Of a stretch of DNA of 64,000 nt, positions 1 to 9,149 are shown in pieces (position 1 is the first letter of the stretch; each line of letters begins with the position of its first letter). The position numbers were made by a program, and so were the translations under genes. This DNA comes from JAGLSB01 sp023135955 (GTDB lineage Bacteria > Bacteroidota > Bacteroidia > Bacteroidales > GCA-2748055), in assembly GCA_030673645.1 (NCBI GenBank), contig DAOVIO010000004.1, positions 9,519 through 73,518 of the forward strand, read 5' to 3'. The notes beneath the pieces were generated by a model. It saw only the letters and a program-made list of their open reading frames with translations, was not told where the DNA came from and ran no database searches.

Positions 1-993
1 ATTTGCGTTTTTTTGTAAACTGATAGCCTTGTTGTGTAAAGTGATTAGTTGATTGTATAGCTGTAATTTGTTATCTGTTTTTATACTTTCCATGGCCAGT
101 GTATTTGTTCTGGCATATTTCACTGTATTCTTATTTTCCCACAGAGGGAGGCTTAGACCAAAAGTAATTCCCTGATATTGCTGTCCTATAACCTTTTCAC
201 TCATATAACCGGTTTGAATCTTAGGTAATGACATTGCTCTGCTGAGTTTTTCCTGCTTTTGACTTAATTCAACTTCCTGCTTCAACCAGCTTAACAATGG
301 ACTGTTTTCCTCAGCGATTAAATACCATTGTTCAAAATCAGCAGGGATTTCAGGAATCAGAAAAGAGCTTTCGCTAAAGTCAATAAATACTCCACCATTC
401 AATCGTGTTAATTCAGCTAAAAGAGCGCTTTTTTCAACCTCTTTCGATTCTAATTCAACACTGATATTTAATAGATTTAATTGCGCCTTATTGTATTCAA
501 TAATATTCGTTTCCCCATAGTCGTACTTCGATTTATATGAATTCGCAATGCCATCAGCATGAGTAAGTCTTTTAGATAATTCAAATAATAGAGCATTTAC
601 ATGAACCAGATCATTACAAATTATTCGAGTCTCCAACATAAGAGCTTTTAATTGTGCCTGATATTGTTGTTCTGTTTGCTCATTTTTTAGATTGGAAATT
701 TGATTTTTATATCTGTAAGTCGTTGGGAAATCAAAACTCTGTTTAAAGATTATATTTGTTTTATTGCCAATTACAGCAGGACCTCCCCACAAATAACCTA
801 GTTCAAGGACAGGGTTTTGCAGGTAAATTCCTGTTTTATTGCCAATTTTTTCAGCTTCAACACTTTGTCTTAAGGCTATGAGGGTTGTATTGTTCTTCTC
901 AACTTCACTCAACACGTTGTCAATCGGGCTTTGAGAAAAAGTGTTTGCGCTAAATGTGACGATGCTAATTAAAGCTATTATTAGACTTTTCAT
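1..993 (-). CDS. TolC-family outer-membrane efflux protein, CusC-like (3' part outside window)
   Basis: The reading frame is open from an ATG at 993 to the window edge (331 codons), so the C-terminus is missing. It begins with a signal peptide (MKSLIIALISIVTFSANTFS, cleavage before QS) followed by the long, Gln/Glu/Leu-rich helices typical of the TolC family (for example NVLSEVEKNNTTLIALRQ). TolC proteins form the trimeric outer-membrane channel of tripartite pumps. It is the last gene of the minus-strand set behind the CusB-like adaptor and CusA-like pump, so it very probably gives that metal exporter its exit duct. The 88-base gap to the pump gene shows no terminator. Family is certain; the metal specificity is inferred from neighbours. 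Confidence 0.85.
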   Translation of the reverse strand, partial: MKSLIIALISIVTFSANTFSQSPIDNVLSEVEKNNTTLIALRQSVEAEKIGNKTGIYLQNPVLELGYLWGGPAVIGNKTNIIFKQSFDFPTTYRYKNQISNLKNEQTEQQYQAQLKALMLETRIICNDLVHVNALLFELSKRLTHADGIANSYKSKYDYGETNIIEYNKAQLNLLNISVELESKEVEKSALLAELTRLNGGVFIDFSESSFLIPEIPADFEQWYLIAEENSPLLSWLKQEVELSQKQEKLSRAMSLPKIQTGYMSEKVIGQQYQGITFGLSLPLWENKNTVKYARTNTLAMESIKTDNKLQLYNQLITLHNKAISLQKNAN

Positions 994-1081
994 TTCACAA
1001 CAATTTATTATTAATGGTCCTATGCTTCTCAATTCGAATTTGTTTCGTAGTTCGATTCATATTAGTAAGTTAATACGTATA

Positions 1082-4000
1082 TTATACTTCTTTTGATTTG
1101 ATAATCTTGCGGTTATTCAGGATGCTAAAAACGATAGGTACAACATAAATATTAAGCAGGGTAGATGTTAGCAAGCCACCTAAAATAACCTTTGCCATTG
1201 GACTTTGAATTTCATTTCCCGATAAATTTCCTTTTAATACAAGCGGAATAAGTGCGAGAGCTGCTGTTAATGCAGTCATTAAAATAGCGTTCAGCCTGTC
1301 AGTAGATCCTTTTACTACTGTTTCTGATATAGATATATCCCGATTTAGCAATTTTTGGTAATTAGAAATTAAGAGAATTCCATTTCGGGTTGCAATACCA
1401 AAAAGCGTGATAAATCCAATAATTGCCGGAATACTCAATATGCCTGAAGTAAAGTATATTGAAAAGACACCGCCAATTAATGCCAGAGGTAAATTAAGTA
1501 AAATGATACCTGCCAGTTTGAAATTTTTAAATTCCTGAAATAATAGCAGAAAAATTATCAAAATTGAAAAAATTGAAGTTAGCATAAGAGTTCGGGAAGC
1601 TTTTGCCTCGCTTTCAAACTGTCCGCCATACTCAATCCTATAGTTTTCAGGTAAGTGAATATTCTCATCAATATTTATCCGAATATCTTCAACCACACCA
1701 CGTAAATCGCGATCCGCGACATTTGCAGAAATCACAATTTTACGCTGCACATTCTCTCTGTTAATTGAAGCCGGACCCGATACCGATACAATGTCAGCGA
1801 CCAGCGCCAGAGGAACTTTTTTCCCATCTCCGGTATCTATTAAAGCAGAGCGGATTCCCTCAATTGTCTCTGTATAATCTTTATTCAGCCTTAATATTAA
1901 TCCGAAGCTCCGTTGACCCTCATAAATATCTCCGAGCTTTTCGCCCCCAAAGCCCATATCAATAAAGTCATTAAATTGCTCCAATGTGATACCATAATTG
2001 GCTAACATATCCCTGTTGGCCCTTATCTGAATCTGCGGTATGTCAACTTGTTGATCTACATTGACATCAACCAATCCTTCTACATCAATGATTGAGTTCT
2101 TCACTTGATTTCCAATAATAAACATTTCATTCAAATCGTTACCAAAAAGTTTAATAGCTATGTTAGCCCGTGTTCCAGAAAGCATGTGATCTATTCTATG
2201 TCCTAAGGGCTGACCAACCGTGAAGGCTATTCCTGGAATTTTCGAAAGAGTTTCCCTGACATCAGAGAGAAATTCGGGCTGGCTTCTTTCATCAAGATTA
2301 AAGTTTATATCAATTTCAGCGCTATTGGTTGTTTGTGAGTGTGCATCAAGTTCACCACGCCCGGTTCTTCTTGCTGTGCTTGATATTTCGTGAATAGAAA
2401 GCATTTCAGATTCAATCAAATTTCCTAATCGGTTACTTTCTTCAAGTGAAGTTCCTGGCTTTGTAACTACAGAAAGAGTAAGTGACCCTTCATTAAATTC
2501 AGGTAGAAAACTTCGGCCTAATGTTGAAAAAACAAATATTGAAAGCGCAAACAATCCGAATGCAGGAAAGATAATAGCTTTTTTATGTTTCAACGACCAC
2601 CGAAGCGATTGTTCATAGTAATAAGTCAATTTTCGAACCAACCACTTCTCTTTTTCATTTTTTGCGAGATATTTATCTCCGGTTAGTAGCAATTTTGACA
2701 ATAATGGAGTAAGTGTCATCGCTACGATTAAAGAAATAAACAAAGACACTATGAAGGATATTCCAAGTGGCTGTAACATTCTGCCTTCCATTCCCGAAAG
2801 AAAAAATAAGGGTAGAAATGCGACCATAATAATTAAAGTTGCGTTTAAAATTGAAGACCTGATTTCCTTCGACGCTTCGAATACTACACTAAAGTCTGAT
2901 TCTTTTTCTTCTTTGGGTTTTAGCCGATTTTGCCGCAAGCGTTTATATACATTCTCTACATCAATAATGGCATCATCTACCAGAGAACCAATGGCTATGG
3001 CCATTCCACCAAGACTCATAGTATTTATGTTCAATCCCAAAACTTTCATCACCAAAATTGCGCCAAGCAAAGAAAGAGGAATTGCCAAAAGAGAAATTAA
3101 TGTTGTCCGGAAACTTCCTAAGAATATAAACAGAATAATTACTACAAAAATTCCACCCTCAATTAAAGCATTTTTGACATTATTAACAGAAGTTTCAATG
3201 AAGTCTGCTTGTCTAAAAATTTTAGTATCCACTTTTACGTCTGCGGGTAATGTTTTCTGAAGCACAGCAAGATTATTTTCAATCTTTTCAGTTACCTCAA
3301 GAGTATTTGTATTTGGTTGTTTTGAAACGGAAATAATTATAGCCGGACTGGCATTTGATGATGCATGCCCTAGTTTTACCGCACTACCTATTACTACTTC
3401 TGCTAAATCTCTTATTTTAATTGGCTTACCATTTACAGATTTAATATATGAATTACCAATCGCTTCCAAATCTGATGTTCGTCCTATTCCTCGAATCACA
3501 TATTCATTTCCATATTGTCTTGTAACACCACCGGAGGAATTTTGACTGACACCCTTGCAAGTTGCAGCAAGCTCTGTTAAAGAAACATTGTAAAATTTCA
3601 TCCTTTCAGGGTTAGCCAAAACCTGATATTCTTTAAATTCCCCTCCAATTATTGTTACTTGTGATACACCCCCGGTCGCTAAAATCAGTGGTTTCAAATT
3701 CCATTCGGCAATAGTACGGAGCTCCATCATACTTGTGCTGTCAGCTGTCATACCTATAAAAAAGATTTCGCCCATTACACTCGATTGCGGAGCCATAATT
3801 GGCTGTTCAATTCCTAAGGGCATCTGTGAAGAAATGGTCATTAGTTTTTCGCTAACAATTTGTCTTGCTTTGAAAATGTCTGTTCCCCAATCAAATTCCA
3901 CCCACACAAAAGAAAATCCCTGTGATGAATTAGATCTTACACGGCGCACATCTGTGGCACCGTTTACTGCTGTTTCTATTGGGAAGCTTACTAATCGCTC

Positions 4001-4183
4001 CACTTCCTCGGAAGCCATACCGTGAGCGTCGGTCATTACAACCACCGTGGGAGCAGTCAGATCTGGAAACACATCAACATCCATGTTTATGGCCGTTCTG
4101 GTTCCTACTACTACCAATGTTAATGAAAAAAGTAAAATCAGATATTTGTTCTTCAAAGAGAACTTTATAATATTATTTAACAT
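1082..4183 (-). CDS. cusA: Heavy-metal efflux RND pump, CusA/CzcA family
   Basis: This inner-membrane proton/metal antiporter of 1033 residues has the normal length for HME-RND pumps. Visible hallmarks are the N-terminal membrane helix (about 14-30), the periplasmic porter domains, the TM4 motif GGMAIAIGSLVDDAIIDVE at 392-410 with the paired proton-relay aspartates 403-404, and the HME motif HRIDHMLSGTRA in the second porter half. Twelve hydrophobic segments can be placed. It starts 12 bases after the adaptor stop, so the two are co-transcribed. Together with the CusB-like adaptor and the TolC protein it should export Cu(I)/Ag(I) or Zn/Co/Cd from the periplasm. The family alone does not settle the metal; the His-rich partners favour Zn or Cu. 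Confidence 0.93.
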   Translation of the reverse strand: MLNNIIKFSLKNKYLILLFSLTLVVVGTRTAINMDVDVFPDLTAPTVVVMTDAHGMASEEVERLVSFPIETAVNGATDVRRVRSNSSQGFSFVWVEFDWGTDIFKARQIVSEKLMTISSQMPLGIEQPIMAPQSSVMGEIFFIGMTADSTSMMELRTIAEWNLKPLILATGGVSQVTIIGGEFKEYQVLANPERMKFYNVSLTELAATCKGVSQNSSGGVTRQYGNEYVIRGIGRTSDLEAIGNSYIKSVNGKPIKIRDLAEVVIGSAVKLGHASSNASPAIIISVSKQPNTNTLEVTEKIENNLAVLQKTLPADVKVDTKIFRQADFIETSVNNVKNALIEGGIFVVIILFIFLGSFRTTLISLLAIPLSLLGAILVMKVLGLNINTMSLGGMAIAIGSLVDDAIIDVENVYKRLRQNRLKPKEEKESDFSVVFEASKEIRSSILNATLIIMVAFLPLFFLSGMEGRMLQPLGISFIVSLFISLIVAMTLTPLLSKLLLTGDKYLAKNEKEKWLVRKLTYYYEQSLRWSLKHKKAIIFPAFGLFALSIFVFSTLGRSFLPEFNEGSLTLSVVTKPGTSLEESNRLGNLIESEMLSIHEISSTARRTGRGELDAHSQTTNSAEIDINFNLDERSQPEFLSDVRETLSKIPGIAFTVGQPLGHRIDHMLSGTRANIAIKLFGNDLNEMFIIGNQVKNSIIDVEGLVDVNVDQQVDIPQIQIRANRDMLANYGITLEQFNDFIDMGFGGEKLGDIYEGQRSFGLILRLNKDYTETIEGIRSALIDTGDGKKVPLALVADIVSVSGPASINRENVQRKIVISANVADRDLRGVVEDIRINIDENIHLPENYRIEYGGQFESEAKASRTLMLTSIFSILIIFLLLFQEFKNFKLAGIILLNLPLALIGGVFSIYFTSGILSIPAIIGFITLFGIATRNGILLISNYQKLLNRDISISETVVKGSTDRLNAILMTALTAALALIPLVLKGNLSGNEIQSPMAKVILGGLLTSTLLNIYVVPIVFSILNNRKIIKSKEV

Positions 4184-4194
4184 CGTTTCCTGGT

Positions 4195-5850
4195 TTAATG
4201 AATATGACCTGAATGAGCATCTAAGGCACCTGTTCCCTGTGCTAGCTTGATAAATATTGCTCCTAAGCTTACTATCCGTTCTTCTTGTTGGATTCCTTTT
4301 AATATCTCAGTTCTGAAGCCGTCCATTGAACCAACTTTTACTTCTCTTTTTTCAAAAAGTTCAGGTGTAATTTGAACGAAAACAAAGTAATTTCCCTGTT
4401 CTTCCAGGATGGCGGAATTTGGGATTGTCAATGCCTTTTCGTTAGTAATAGATTTCAAATAAAGTTCCACAAAACCGCCGGTCAGGAAGTTTTCTGTATT
4501 ATCAATCTGAAAGGCAAAGGGAATTAAGTAATTATCATAATTTGTACTCCTTCCATAGGACAAAATTTTACCGTTTAATTCTTCAAGAGTATAAGTTTTG
4601 TTATCGTGAAGGGTTCGAATGTCAGCAGAATTTATAGAACTTAAAATTCCGGCATACTTTTGCTGAATTTCAGCATGCAGAATTAGGACTTCATTTTTAG
4701 AAATACTCATAATAGCTTGTCCGGATTCTACATATTCACCATTTTTAACAAAAAGTTGATTTATGAATCCAGTAATCGGACTTTTTACAATTTGTCCGGA
4801 GGCGTTAAAATTCCTACTCAGATTATCATAAATTACTTTTGCATTATCGTATTGATTTTTTGTATAAAGTAGATCTTTTTCAGAGATAATTTTGTCTTTT
4901 GCAAGCTCTTTTGATCTATCATAGTCGGCTTTAGCTTTTTCATAATTGTTTTGAGCCTCCATAAATCTTACAGTGGAATTATTGTCGGCAAAATCTTTTC
5001 CAGAAATTGAAAACAGGTTCTGTTCTTTCAATACGCTAATTCCTTCCAGTAAATTTATTTTTGAAAGAGTCACAACACCATTTGTTTTCGCAGAAACTAA
5101 AACCTCATCTGCCTGGGCAGATTGTACCTGAGCAGTGGTTTTAATTACCTGACCAAAGGCTTCCTTTTTTGGCTGTTCTGTGGCGAAATCTATCAACCAC
5201 GATTGCTCTTTTGTAAAGACGGTAGTATTTGTTGTTGAAATAGACTCATTTTCGTGTTCTGCGCCGTGTATTGCTTCATGAGCATCATCATATACAAAAA
5301 TATTCGGCACGGATATTTTAAAGTTTTCGTTTTCAAGGGCTATTTCAAAAACTATGCTTCCGCTGCCCATTATTTTAGGTTCAATATTGAAGATATAAAT
5401 GCCCTTTCTTATTGGAGTTTCCTGGATTTGTGTAGTTTCATTACCATCGACAATTAAACGAATGCTAACTTTTCCGTCTTCCAGTGGTGAAAAGTCTTTT
5501 AAATGTGTAAAGTGGGCAAGGACCATTGATGATTCACCTGTTACGAATGGATCAGCCTCAGCAAAAACTTCAAAATTCTGGCTATAAGACGTGAATTGAA
5601 TTTTGACGTCTTCATGATTATGAGCTTGATCATTTTCGCTTTGAGGACCATGATCCTCAGGTTCTTCTTGCTCATTGTTGTGATCATGAATATCTTCACT
5701 GTGATCAATATGATCTGTGCCTTCTTGTAACACATTATGCTTATCATGATTGTGCTCACTGTGATCACTATCATGGTCATGGTCGTGGCCAATGTGGCAA
5801 CTAGCAACCATGAAAGCAAGTATTAATGAAAAAATTATATTTCTTGTCAT
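4195..5850 (-). CDS. cusB: RND efflux membrane-fusion lipoprotein with His-rich N-terminus, CusB/CzcB family
   Basis: The protein has 551 residues, longer than usual for this family. The first 18 residues form a lipoprotein signal (cleavage before Cys18: VASCHIGH). Residues 19-75 are a string of His/Asp/Glu (HDHDHDSDHSEHNHDKH and similar), a likely metal-binding tail. A beta-rich domain follows (about 80-190), then the barrel/lipoyl/alpha-hairpin order of CzcB adaptors, with the coiled-coil hairpin around 280-345 (SKELAKDKIISEKDLLYTK). The adaptor links the CusA-like pump to TolC across the periplasm, and the His tail may hand over or buffer metal. The gene lies directly upstream of the pump gene. 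The His tail is direct observation; its chaperone role is inference. Confidence 0.9.
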   Translation of the reverse strand: MTRNIIFSLILAFMVASCHIGHDHDHDSDHSEHNHDKHNVLQEGTDHIDHSEDIHDHNNEQEEPEDHGPQSENDQAHNHEDVKIQFTSYSQNFEVFAEADPFVTGESSMVLAHFTHLKDFSPLEDGKVSIRLIVDGNETTQIQETPIRKGIYIFNIEPKIMGSGSIVFEIALENENFKISVPNIFVYDDAHEAIHGAEHENESISTTNTTVFTKEQSWLIDFATEQPKKEAFGQVIKTTAQVQSAQADEVLVSAKTNGVVTLSKINLLEGISVLKEQNLFSISGKDFADNNSTVRFMEAQNNYEKAKADYDRSKELAKDKIISEKDLLYTKNQYDNAKVIYDNLSRNFNASGQIVKSPITGFINQLFVKNGEYVESGQAIMSISKNEVLILHAEIQQKYAGILSSINSADIRTLHDNKTYTLEELNGKILSYGRSTNYDNYLIPFAFQIDNTENFLTGGFVELYLKSITNEKALTIPNSAILEEQGNYFVFVQITPELFEKREVKVGSMDGFRTEILKGIQQEERIVSLGAIFIKLAQGTGALDAHSGHIH

Positions 5851-5949
5851 CAGAGATATTGTTAAATTTTATAATCAATTTGAAATGCAGACAAAATTGC
5901 ATTAATGCATTTTGACGCCTGAGATAAGCAATCGAGAAGCTTAATAAAA

Positions 5950-6384
5950 TTATGCAGTAGGAGGACCCCGTAAACCTTGACTTAGGCTTACAAAACAGGA
6001 ATATAATGAGGACTTAAGGCCGAAATGAATGTTGGAATATTCCGGTGGAACGTAACTGATGAAAACGGATTCATTCGGGATATTCCAGAAACCGTCAAAA
6101 CCAGGATGATTATCTGCAGAATCTAAGGTTTTTAGAAGATGCTCTAAATTATTTGATCGAAGAATGATCTCTTGTTCAAGAAGGCAAAAATGATTATCAT
6201 CGTTAACATTATTATCATGATTGTGACGTGTATTATTATTATGGTTGTCTTCGTGGTCGGAATGACAGATATGGTTTATTATACAGATGTTGCTATCATG
6301 ATGATGATGTGGCACAACAGCCAAAGCCAATAAAACAATATTGACCAGGATAGTAAAAAATAATGATGTTTTCTTTTTTATCAT
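5950..6384 (-). CDS. Small secreted His-rich protein (metal-binding, DUF6769-like)
   Basis: This 144-residue protein has an N-terminal membrane/signal segment (about 8-24) followed at once by HHHHDSN and a second His/Asn cluster (about 40-68, with HSDHEDNHNNNTRHNHDN), plus three cysteines between them (CIINHIC, C at 68). The C-terminal half is ordinary sequence ending in QGLRGPPTA. It resembles the small His-rich proteins that Bacteroidetes often encode just upstream of CusB/CzcB adaptors. It is the gene directly before the CusB-like adaptor (99-base gap) and probably binds periplasmic metal for that pump. No enzyme motif is visible. Coding status is well supported by length, signal and conserved context; function is inference. 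Confidence 0.75.
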   Translation of the reverse strand: MIKKKTSLFFTILVNIVLLALAVVPHHHHDSNICIINHICHSDHEDNHNNNTRHNHDNNVNDDNHFCLLEQEIILRSNNLEHLLKTLDSADNHPGFDGFWNIPNESVFISYVPPEYSNIHFGLKSSLYSCFVSLSQGLRGPPTA

Positions 6385-6443
6385 ATTTTAATTGTCACGA
6401 CAAATGTAATGTTTATTTTTTCTTTATAAATTCCAAAGTAAAT

Positions 6444-7472
6444 TTAAATGAATACTACATAATTGAACAGATATCCAACCAGGATAATTCCCAGAGCCAC
6501 AACTCCTATAAATACGCCAATTAGTTGCCACTTCAGAACCTTTTTAAGAATGATAATTTCCGGTAATGAAAGACCAATAACCGACATCATAAATGCAAGT
6601 GCAGTTCCCAGGGTAACTCCTTTTTCTATTAGTACGCTTACAATAGGAATAATTCCAGCAGCATTGGAATAAAGAGGAATTCCAACAACGATGGCTAAAG
6701 GAATAGAATACCAATTTTGATTTCCTAATGCCCCGGCCAGATATTCGTCAGGCACAAAACCATGAGCTCCGGCCCCAACGGCTATTCCAAGAATGATATA
6801 AATCCAGATTTTTCCAACAATTTCTTTGACTGTATTTAATCCAGAAGAAATACGATCATTTATAGAAGGTTTTTCCTCTAAGGAAACACTGTGTTTTGCA
6901 TGAGTATTGAATACCCATTCAGCCACATATTTTTTCAGATTCAGCTTTTCGATGATAAATCCGGCCATTATAGCAATTACCAGACCGGTAAAAACATAAA
7001 TAACCGCTACTTTCCATCCAAAAAGTCCGATAAGCAATACAAGTGCTACTTCGTTAATCATAGGGGCAGCAATAAGGAATGAGAAAGTTACTCCAAGCGG
7101 AATCCCTGCCTCCACAAAACCTAAAAAGAGAGGGATTGCAGAGCATGAACAAAATGGGGTTACAATTCCCAGAAAAGAAGCCATTACATTTCCAGCAAAT
7201 AATGATTTTCCCTCAAGTGCTTTGCGCGTTTTTTCAGGCGAAAAAAAAGTTCTGATAATTCCAACAATGAAAATGATAAGCACCAATAGCATCATAACCT
7301 TTGGAACTTCATAGATTAAGAATCCAACAGATTCTGTCAAATGCGCTTCATGTGGCATTTGAAAAATTCGTAATACAATAAAATCAGAGAATACCTGAAG
7401 ATTATTATAAATAAATATCCATACAGGAATCAACAATAACAGGATTATTATTTTCGTATTTAGTTTTTTCAT
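6444..7472 (-). CDS. Permease of the ArsP/YraQ (UPF0718) family
   Basis: The frame is open to a TTG at 7484, but the ATG at 7472 (MKKLNTKIIILL) is the likely start, giving 342 residues. Eight or more membrane helices are visible with a long basic cytoplasmic loop between the two halves. The family motif TPFCSCSAIPLFLGFVEAGI sits at the start of the first repeat, and APMINEVALVLL follows. Members include the trivalent methyl-arsenical exporter ArsP and SO_0444-type metal exporters, which use the CSC thiols. It closes a minus-strand run starting at arsR, but a 236-base repeat-bearing gap separates it from the ArsG-like gene, so it may be transcribed separately. An organoarsenical or metal efflux role is inferred from family and context. 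Confidence 0.85.
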   Translation of the reverse strand: MKKLNTKIIILLLLIPVWIFIYNNLQVFSDFIVLRIFQMPHEAHLTESVGFLIYEVPKVMMLLVLIIFIVGIIRTFFSPEKTRKALEGKSLFAGNVMASFLGIVTPFCSCSAIPLFLGFVEAGIPLGVTFSFLIAAPMINEVALVLLIGLFGWKVAVIYVFTGLVIAIMAGFIIEKLNLKKYVAEWVFNTHAKHSVSLEEKPSINDRISSGLNTVKEIVGKIWIYIILGIAVGAGAHGFVPDEYLAGALGNQNWYSIPLAIVVGIPLYSNAAGIIPIVSVLIEKGVTLGTALAFMMSVIGLSLPEIIILKKVLKWQLIGVFIGVVALGIILVGYLFNYVVFI

Positions 7473-7504
7473 TTTTTCTATCAATTATTTTCTCGGCTAT
7501 TCAC

Positions 7505-7620
7505 CAGTACCCTTCGGCTATCTCTGGGATCGCAGGCTCAGGGCGGCGCTCAGTACCCTTCGACAGGCTCAGGGCTGCGCCCAGCAACCAGAACCGAGCG
7601 AAGCGAGCTCAACGACTGAA
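7505..7620. repeat. Imperfect direct repeats of the CCCTTCGACAGGCTCAGGG type
   Basis: Two related copies of an approximately 45-base unit follow each other: CAGTACCCTTCG ... GGCTCAGGGC at 7505-7550 and again at 7551-7596. They are followed by GAACCGAGCGAAGCGAGC. The stretch is clearly more GC-rich than its flanks and interrupts the otherwise tightly packed ars-type operon. It looks like a dispersed non-coding repeat inserted between the permease and ArsG-like genes. Confidence 0.6.
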
Positions 7621-7680
7621 AGGAGTTAAACCAGTAACCAGTCCAGTGTGCGGGCAAAAACCGCAATTTTGAATTGAATA

Positions 7681-7709
7681 TAACAGTATCATGTTATATA
7701 GTAGCAACC
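7681..7709. repeat. 29-base repeat, inverted copy at 43070-43098
   Basis: The stretch TAACAGTATCATGTTATATAGTAG followed by (C/T)AACC occurs here and, as the reverse complement, at 43070-43098 with a single mismatch. It contains the small inverted repeat TAACA-N6-TGTTA. One copy lies in the gap of the ars-type operon, the other upstream of the PadR-PspC operon. It could be a dispersed repeat or a shared operator. Confidence 0.55.
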
Positions 7710-7720
7710 ATCCACCACCC

Positions 7721-8428
7721 TCACCCCCAAACAGCAATAATATAATACACACCCATCCCAATAAACAGTATTGAGACAATCCTTCTAAACCAATATTCAA
7801 AAGATTTGATCTTATTATAAAGCTTCCCAGCACCAGAAATTGTATATGCTATTAGCCAGGCAAAAATAATCACGGGAATCCCAGTGGCAATAGCATAAAC
7901 GGCTGGAAGATAAAGCCCTGCGGCCGAATTGATCGAAAGTGGGACTAGAATTCCAAAATATAAGACTCCACTATAGGGGCAAAAGGCGAGGGCAAATACG
8001 AGACCTAAAAAAAATGCTTGCCAGTAATTATGACCTGATCTTTTTGTGCTGATTTTTTGTGTCAAACCAGAAAAGCCGGGAAAGTTTATCTTTATCAGGC
8101 CAAGCATAAATACACCGATAATAATTAATAGGGGTCCGATAATTTTTTCCCCATTTTGCTGAAAAACCCCGGATATTTTGAATTGATCTGCACCAAAATA
8201 GAGAATCAATGCCAAGGCCGTATAGGAAAATATCCGGCCTGAAGTATAGATAAGCCCTTTGTAAAACACTCGCCTTTTCTGTTCAATATCTTTGCCAATA
8301 AACCCAATGGCTGTAATATTGGTTGCCATCGGACAAGGGCTAATTGCGGTCATTAAACCAAGCAGTATTGCTGAAATAACCGGAGCTGAGTTATTCAGGT
8401 ATAAATCGTTTAGAAAGCCTTCCAGCAT
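7721..8428 (-). CDS. DsbD/CcdA-like membrane transporter, ArsG-type
   Basis: This 235-residue protein has six membrane segments and resembles the DsbD/CcdA transmembrane domain, in the subgroup named ArsG (aromatic aminobenzylarsenical efflux permease). Key sequence signs are the paired CP motifs in helices: TAISPCPMATNITAI near residue 30 and LAFCPYSGVLYFG near residue 150. Each lies at the start of one three-helix repeat. Its start ATG overlaps the stop of the ArsF-like gene by one base (TAATG), so the two are translationally coupled. CcdA relatives pass electrons across the membrane through such cysteines; ArsG is described as an efflux permease. A thiol-based role together with the CxxC proteins upstream fits either. 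Confidence 0.8.
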   Translation of the reverse strand: MLEGFLNDLYLNNSAPVISAILLGLMTAISPCPMATNITAIGFIGKDIEQKRRVFYKGLIYTSGRIFSYTALALILYFGADQFKISGVFQQNGEKIIGPLLIIIGVFMLGLIKINFPGFSGLTQKISTKRSGHNYWQAFFLGLVFALAFCPYSGVLYFGILVPLSINSAAGLYLPAVYAIATGIPVIIFAWLIAYTISGAGKLYNKIKSFEYWFRRIVSILFIGMGVYYIIAVWG

Positions 8429-8850
8429 TATAGTAACTCGTCCATCTTTGTTTTAATAATCTCATGGAATTTTTCAGGATTAGAGCGGGCTTGCATAAAT
8501 CCCTGACTTGTCAGGTTAACATGCTTGTCACCTTTAACTAACAACAACGATTGTCCAGATAGCTTTAAACCATCAGCAATTTTTTTGCTATTCTTATTAT
8601 CCAGATTCAATGAAGTAAAATGGATTATTCCTTTTTCCATTTCTTCAGCATAGAATTTTTTTAATGCTGTTTTTGTTTCGCTCTCAACAGCACTACAGGT
8701 AGGGCATCTCTTGGTAAAATGGAAATAATAGACCTCAATGTTTTCGGCTACTACTATATCCTTCTTGGCCAAATCAACTTTTTGGGCCTGAATAGTATTC
8801 ATCGTTCCCAAAATGAATAATGAAATAAGAAAAATTCTTAATGTTTTCAT
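8428..8850 (-). CDS. ArsF-like exported thioredoxin-fold protein
   Basis: The protein has 140 residues with a clean signal peptide (MKTLRIFLISLFILGTMNTI, cleavage after QA). A thioredoxin-like fold with the motif YFHFTKRCPTCSAVESETK follows, containing an active-site CPTC. It matches the family annotated as nitrophenyl compound nitroreductase subunit ArsF, encoded next to ArsG. Its position between the small CxxC protein and the ArsG-like membrane protein suggests that it exchanges electrons or substrate with the membrane partner on the periplasmic side. Only the fold and the CxxC are directly visible; the nitroaryl-arsenical role is taken from the family name and is uncertain here. Confidence 0.78.
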   Translation of the reverse strand: MKTLRIFLISLFILGTMNTIQAQKVDLAKKDIVVAENIEVYYFHFTKRCPTCSAVESETKTALKKFYAEEMEKGIIHFTSLNLDNKNSKKIADGLKLSGQSLLLVKGDKHVNLTSQGFMQARSNPEKFHEIIKTKMDELL

Positions 8851-8854
8851 GTGT

Positions 8855-9094
8855 TTATAATTTACTGGTTAGCAATTCTTTAAGATCAGATAATTTTGGT
8901 ATAACTCCCGTCAGTACCACTTCCTCATTAATGACCAGTGCCGGTGTGCGCATTACGGAGTATTCCATAATCTTTATAATATCTTCTACTTTTTCTACTT
9001 TCACGTTCAAATTTAATTCTTCAACTGCTTTTAATGTGACTTTTTCCATTGTTTTGCATTTAGCACATCCTGTTCCCAATACTTTTATTTCCAT
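8855..9094 (-). CDS. Small thioredoxin/glutaredoxin-like protein (MTH895/TM0996 type)
   Basis: The open frame runs up to 9139, but the ATG at 9094 gives the standard family start MEIKVLGTGCAKCKTMEK, an 80-residue cytoplasmic protein with the active-site motif CAKC at 10-13. The cis-proline strand is visible as MRTPALVINEEVV. These minimal thioredoxin-fold proteins are regularly encoded between ArsR and ArsP/ArsG-type permeases and are thought to reduce or carry the thiol-reactive metalloid. The stop lies four bases before the ArsF-like start. An inverted repeat resembling the ArsR site (9116-9133) lies just upstream of this start. Confidence 0.85.
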   Translation of the reverse strand: MEIKVLGTGCAKCKTMEKVTLKAVEELNLNVKVEKVEDIIKIMEYSVMRTPALVINEEVVLTGVIPKLSDLKELLTSKL

Positions 9095-9115
9095 AATTTT
9101 CAGATTTAATTCGTA

Positions 9116-9133
9116 GTTCGCAAAAGAACGAAC
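9116..9133. promoter_or_regulatory. Internal ArsR-type inverted repeat
   Basis: GTTCG-N8-CGAAC lies in the 55-base gap between arsR and the thioredoxin-like gene. Its arms and 8-base spacer match the longer site TTGTTCG-N8-CGAACAA at the head of the operon (9452-9473). No clear -7 box accompanies it, so it may be a secondary binding site. Confidence 0.5.
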
Positions 9134-9149
9134 AGACAAAGCAAATTTT

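Noticed and set aside
5541..5819. 92-codon minus-strand frame rich in Met, Thr and Ile
   Set aside because: It is a shadow of the His/Asp-rich part of the cusB-like gene in another frame.
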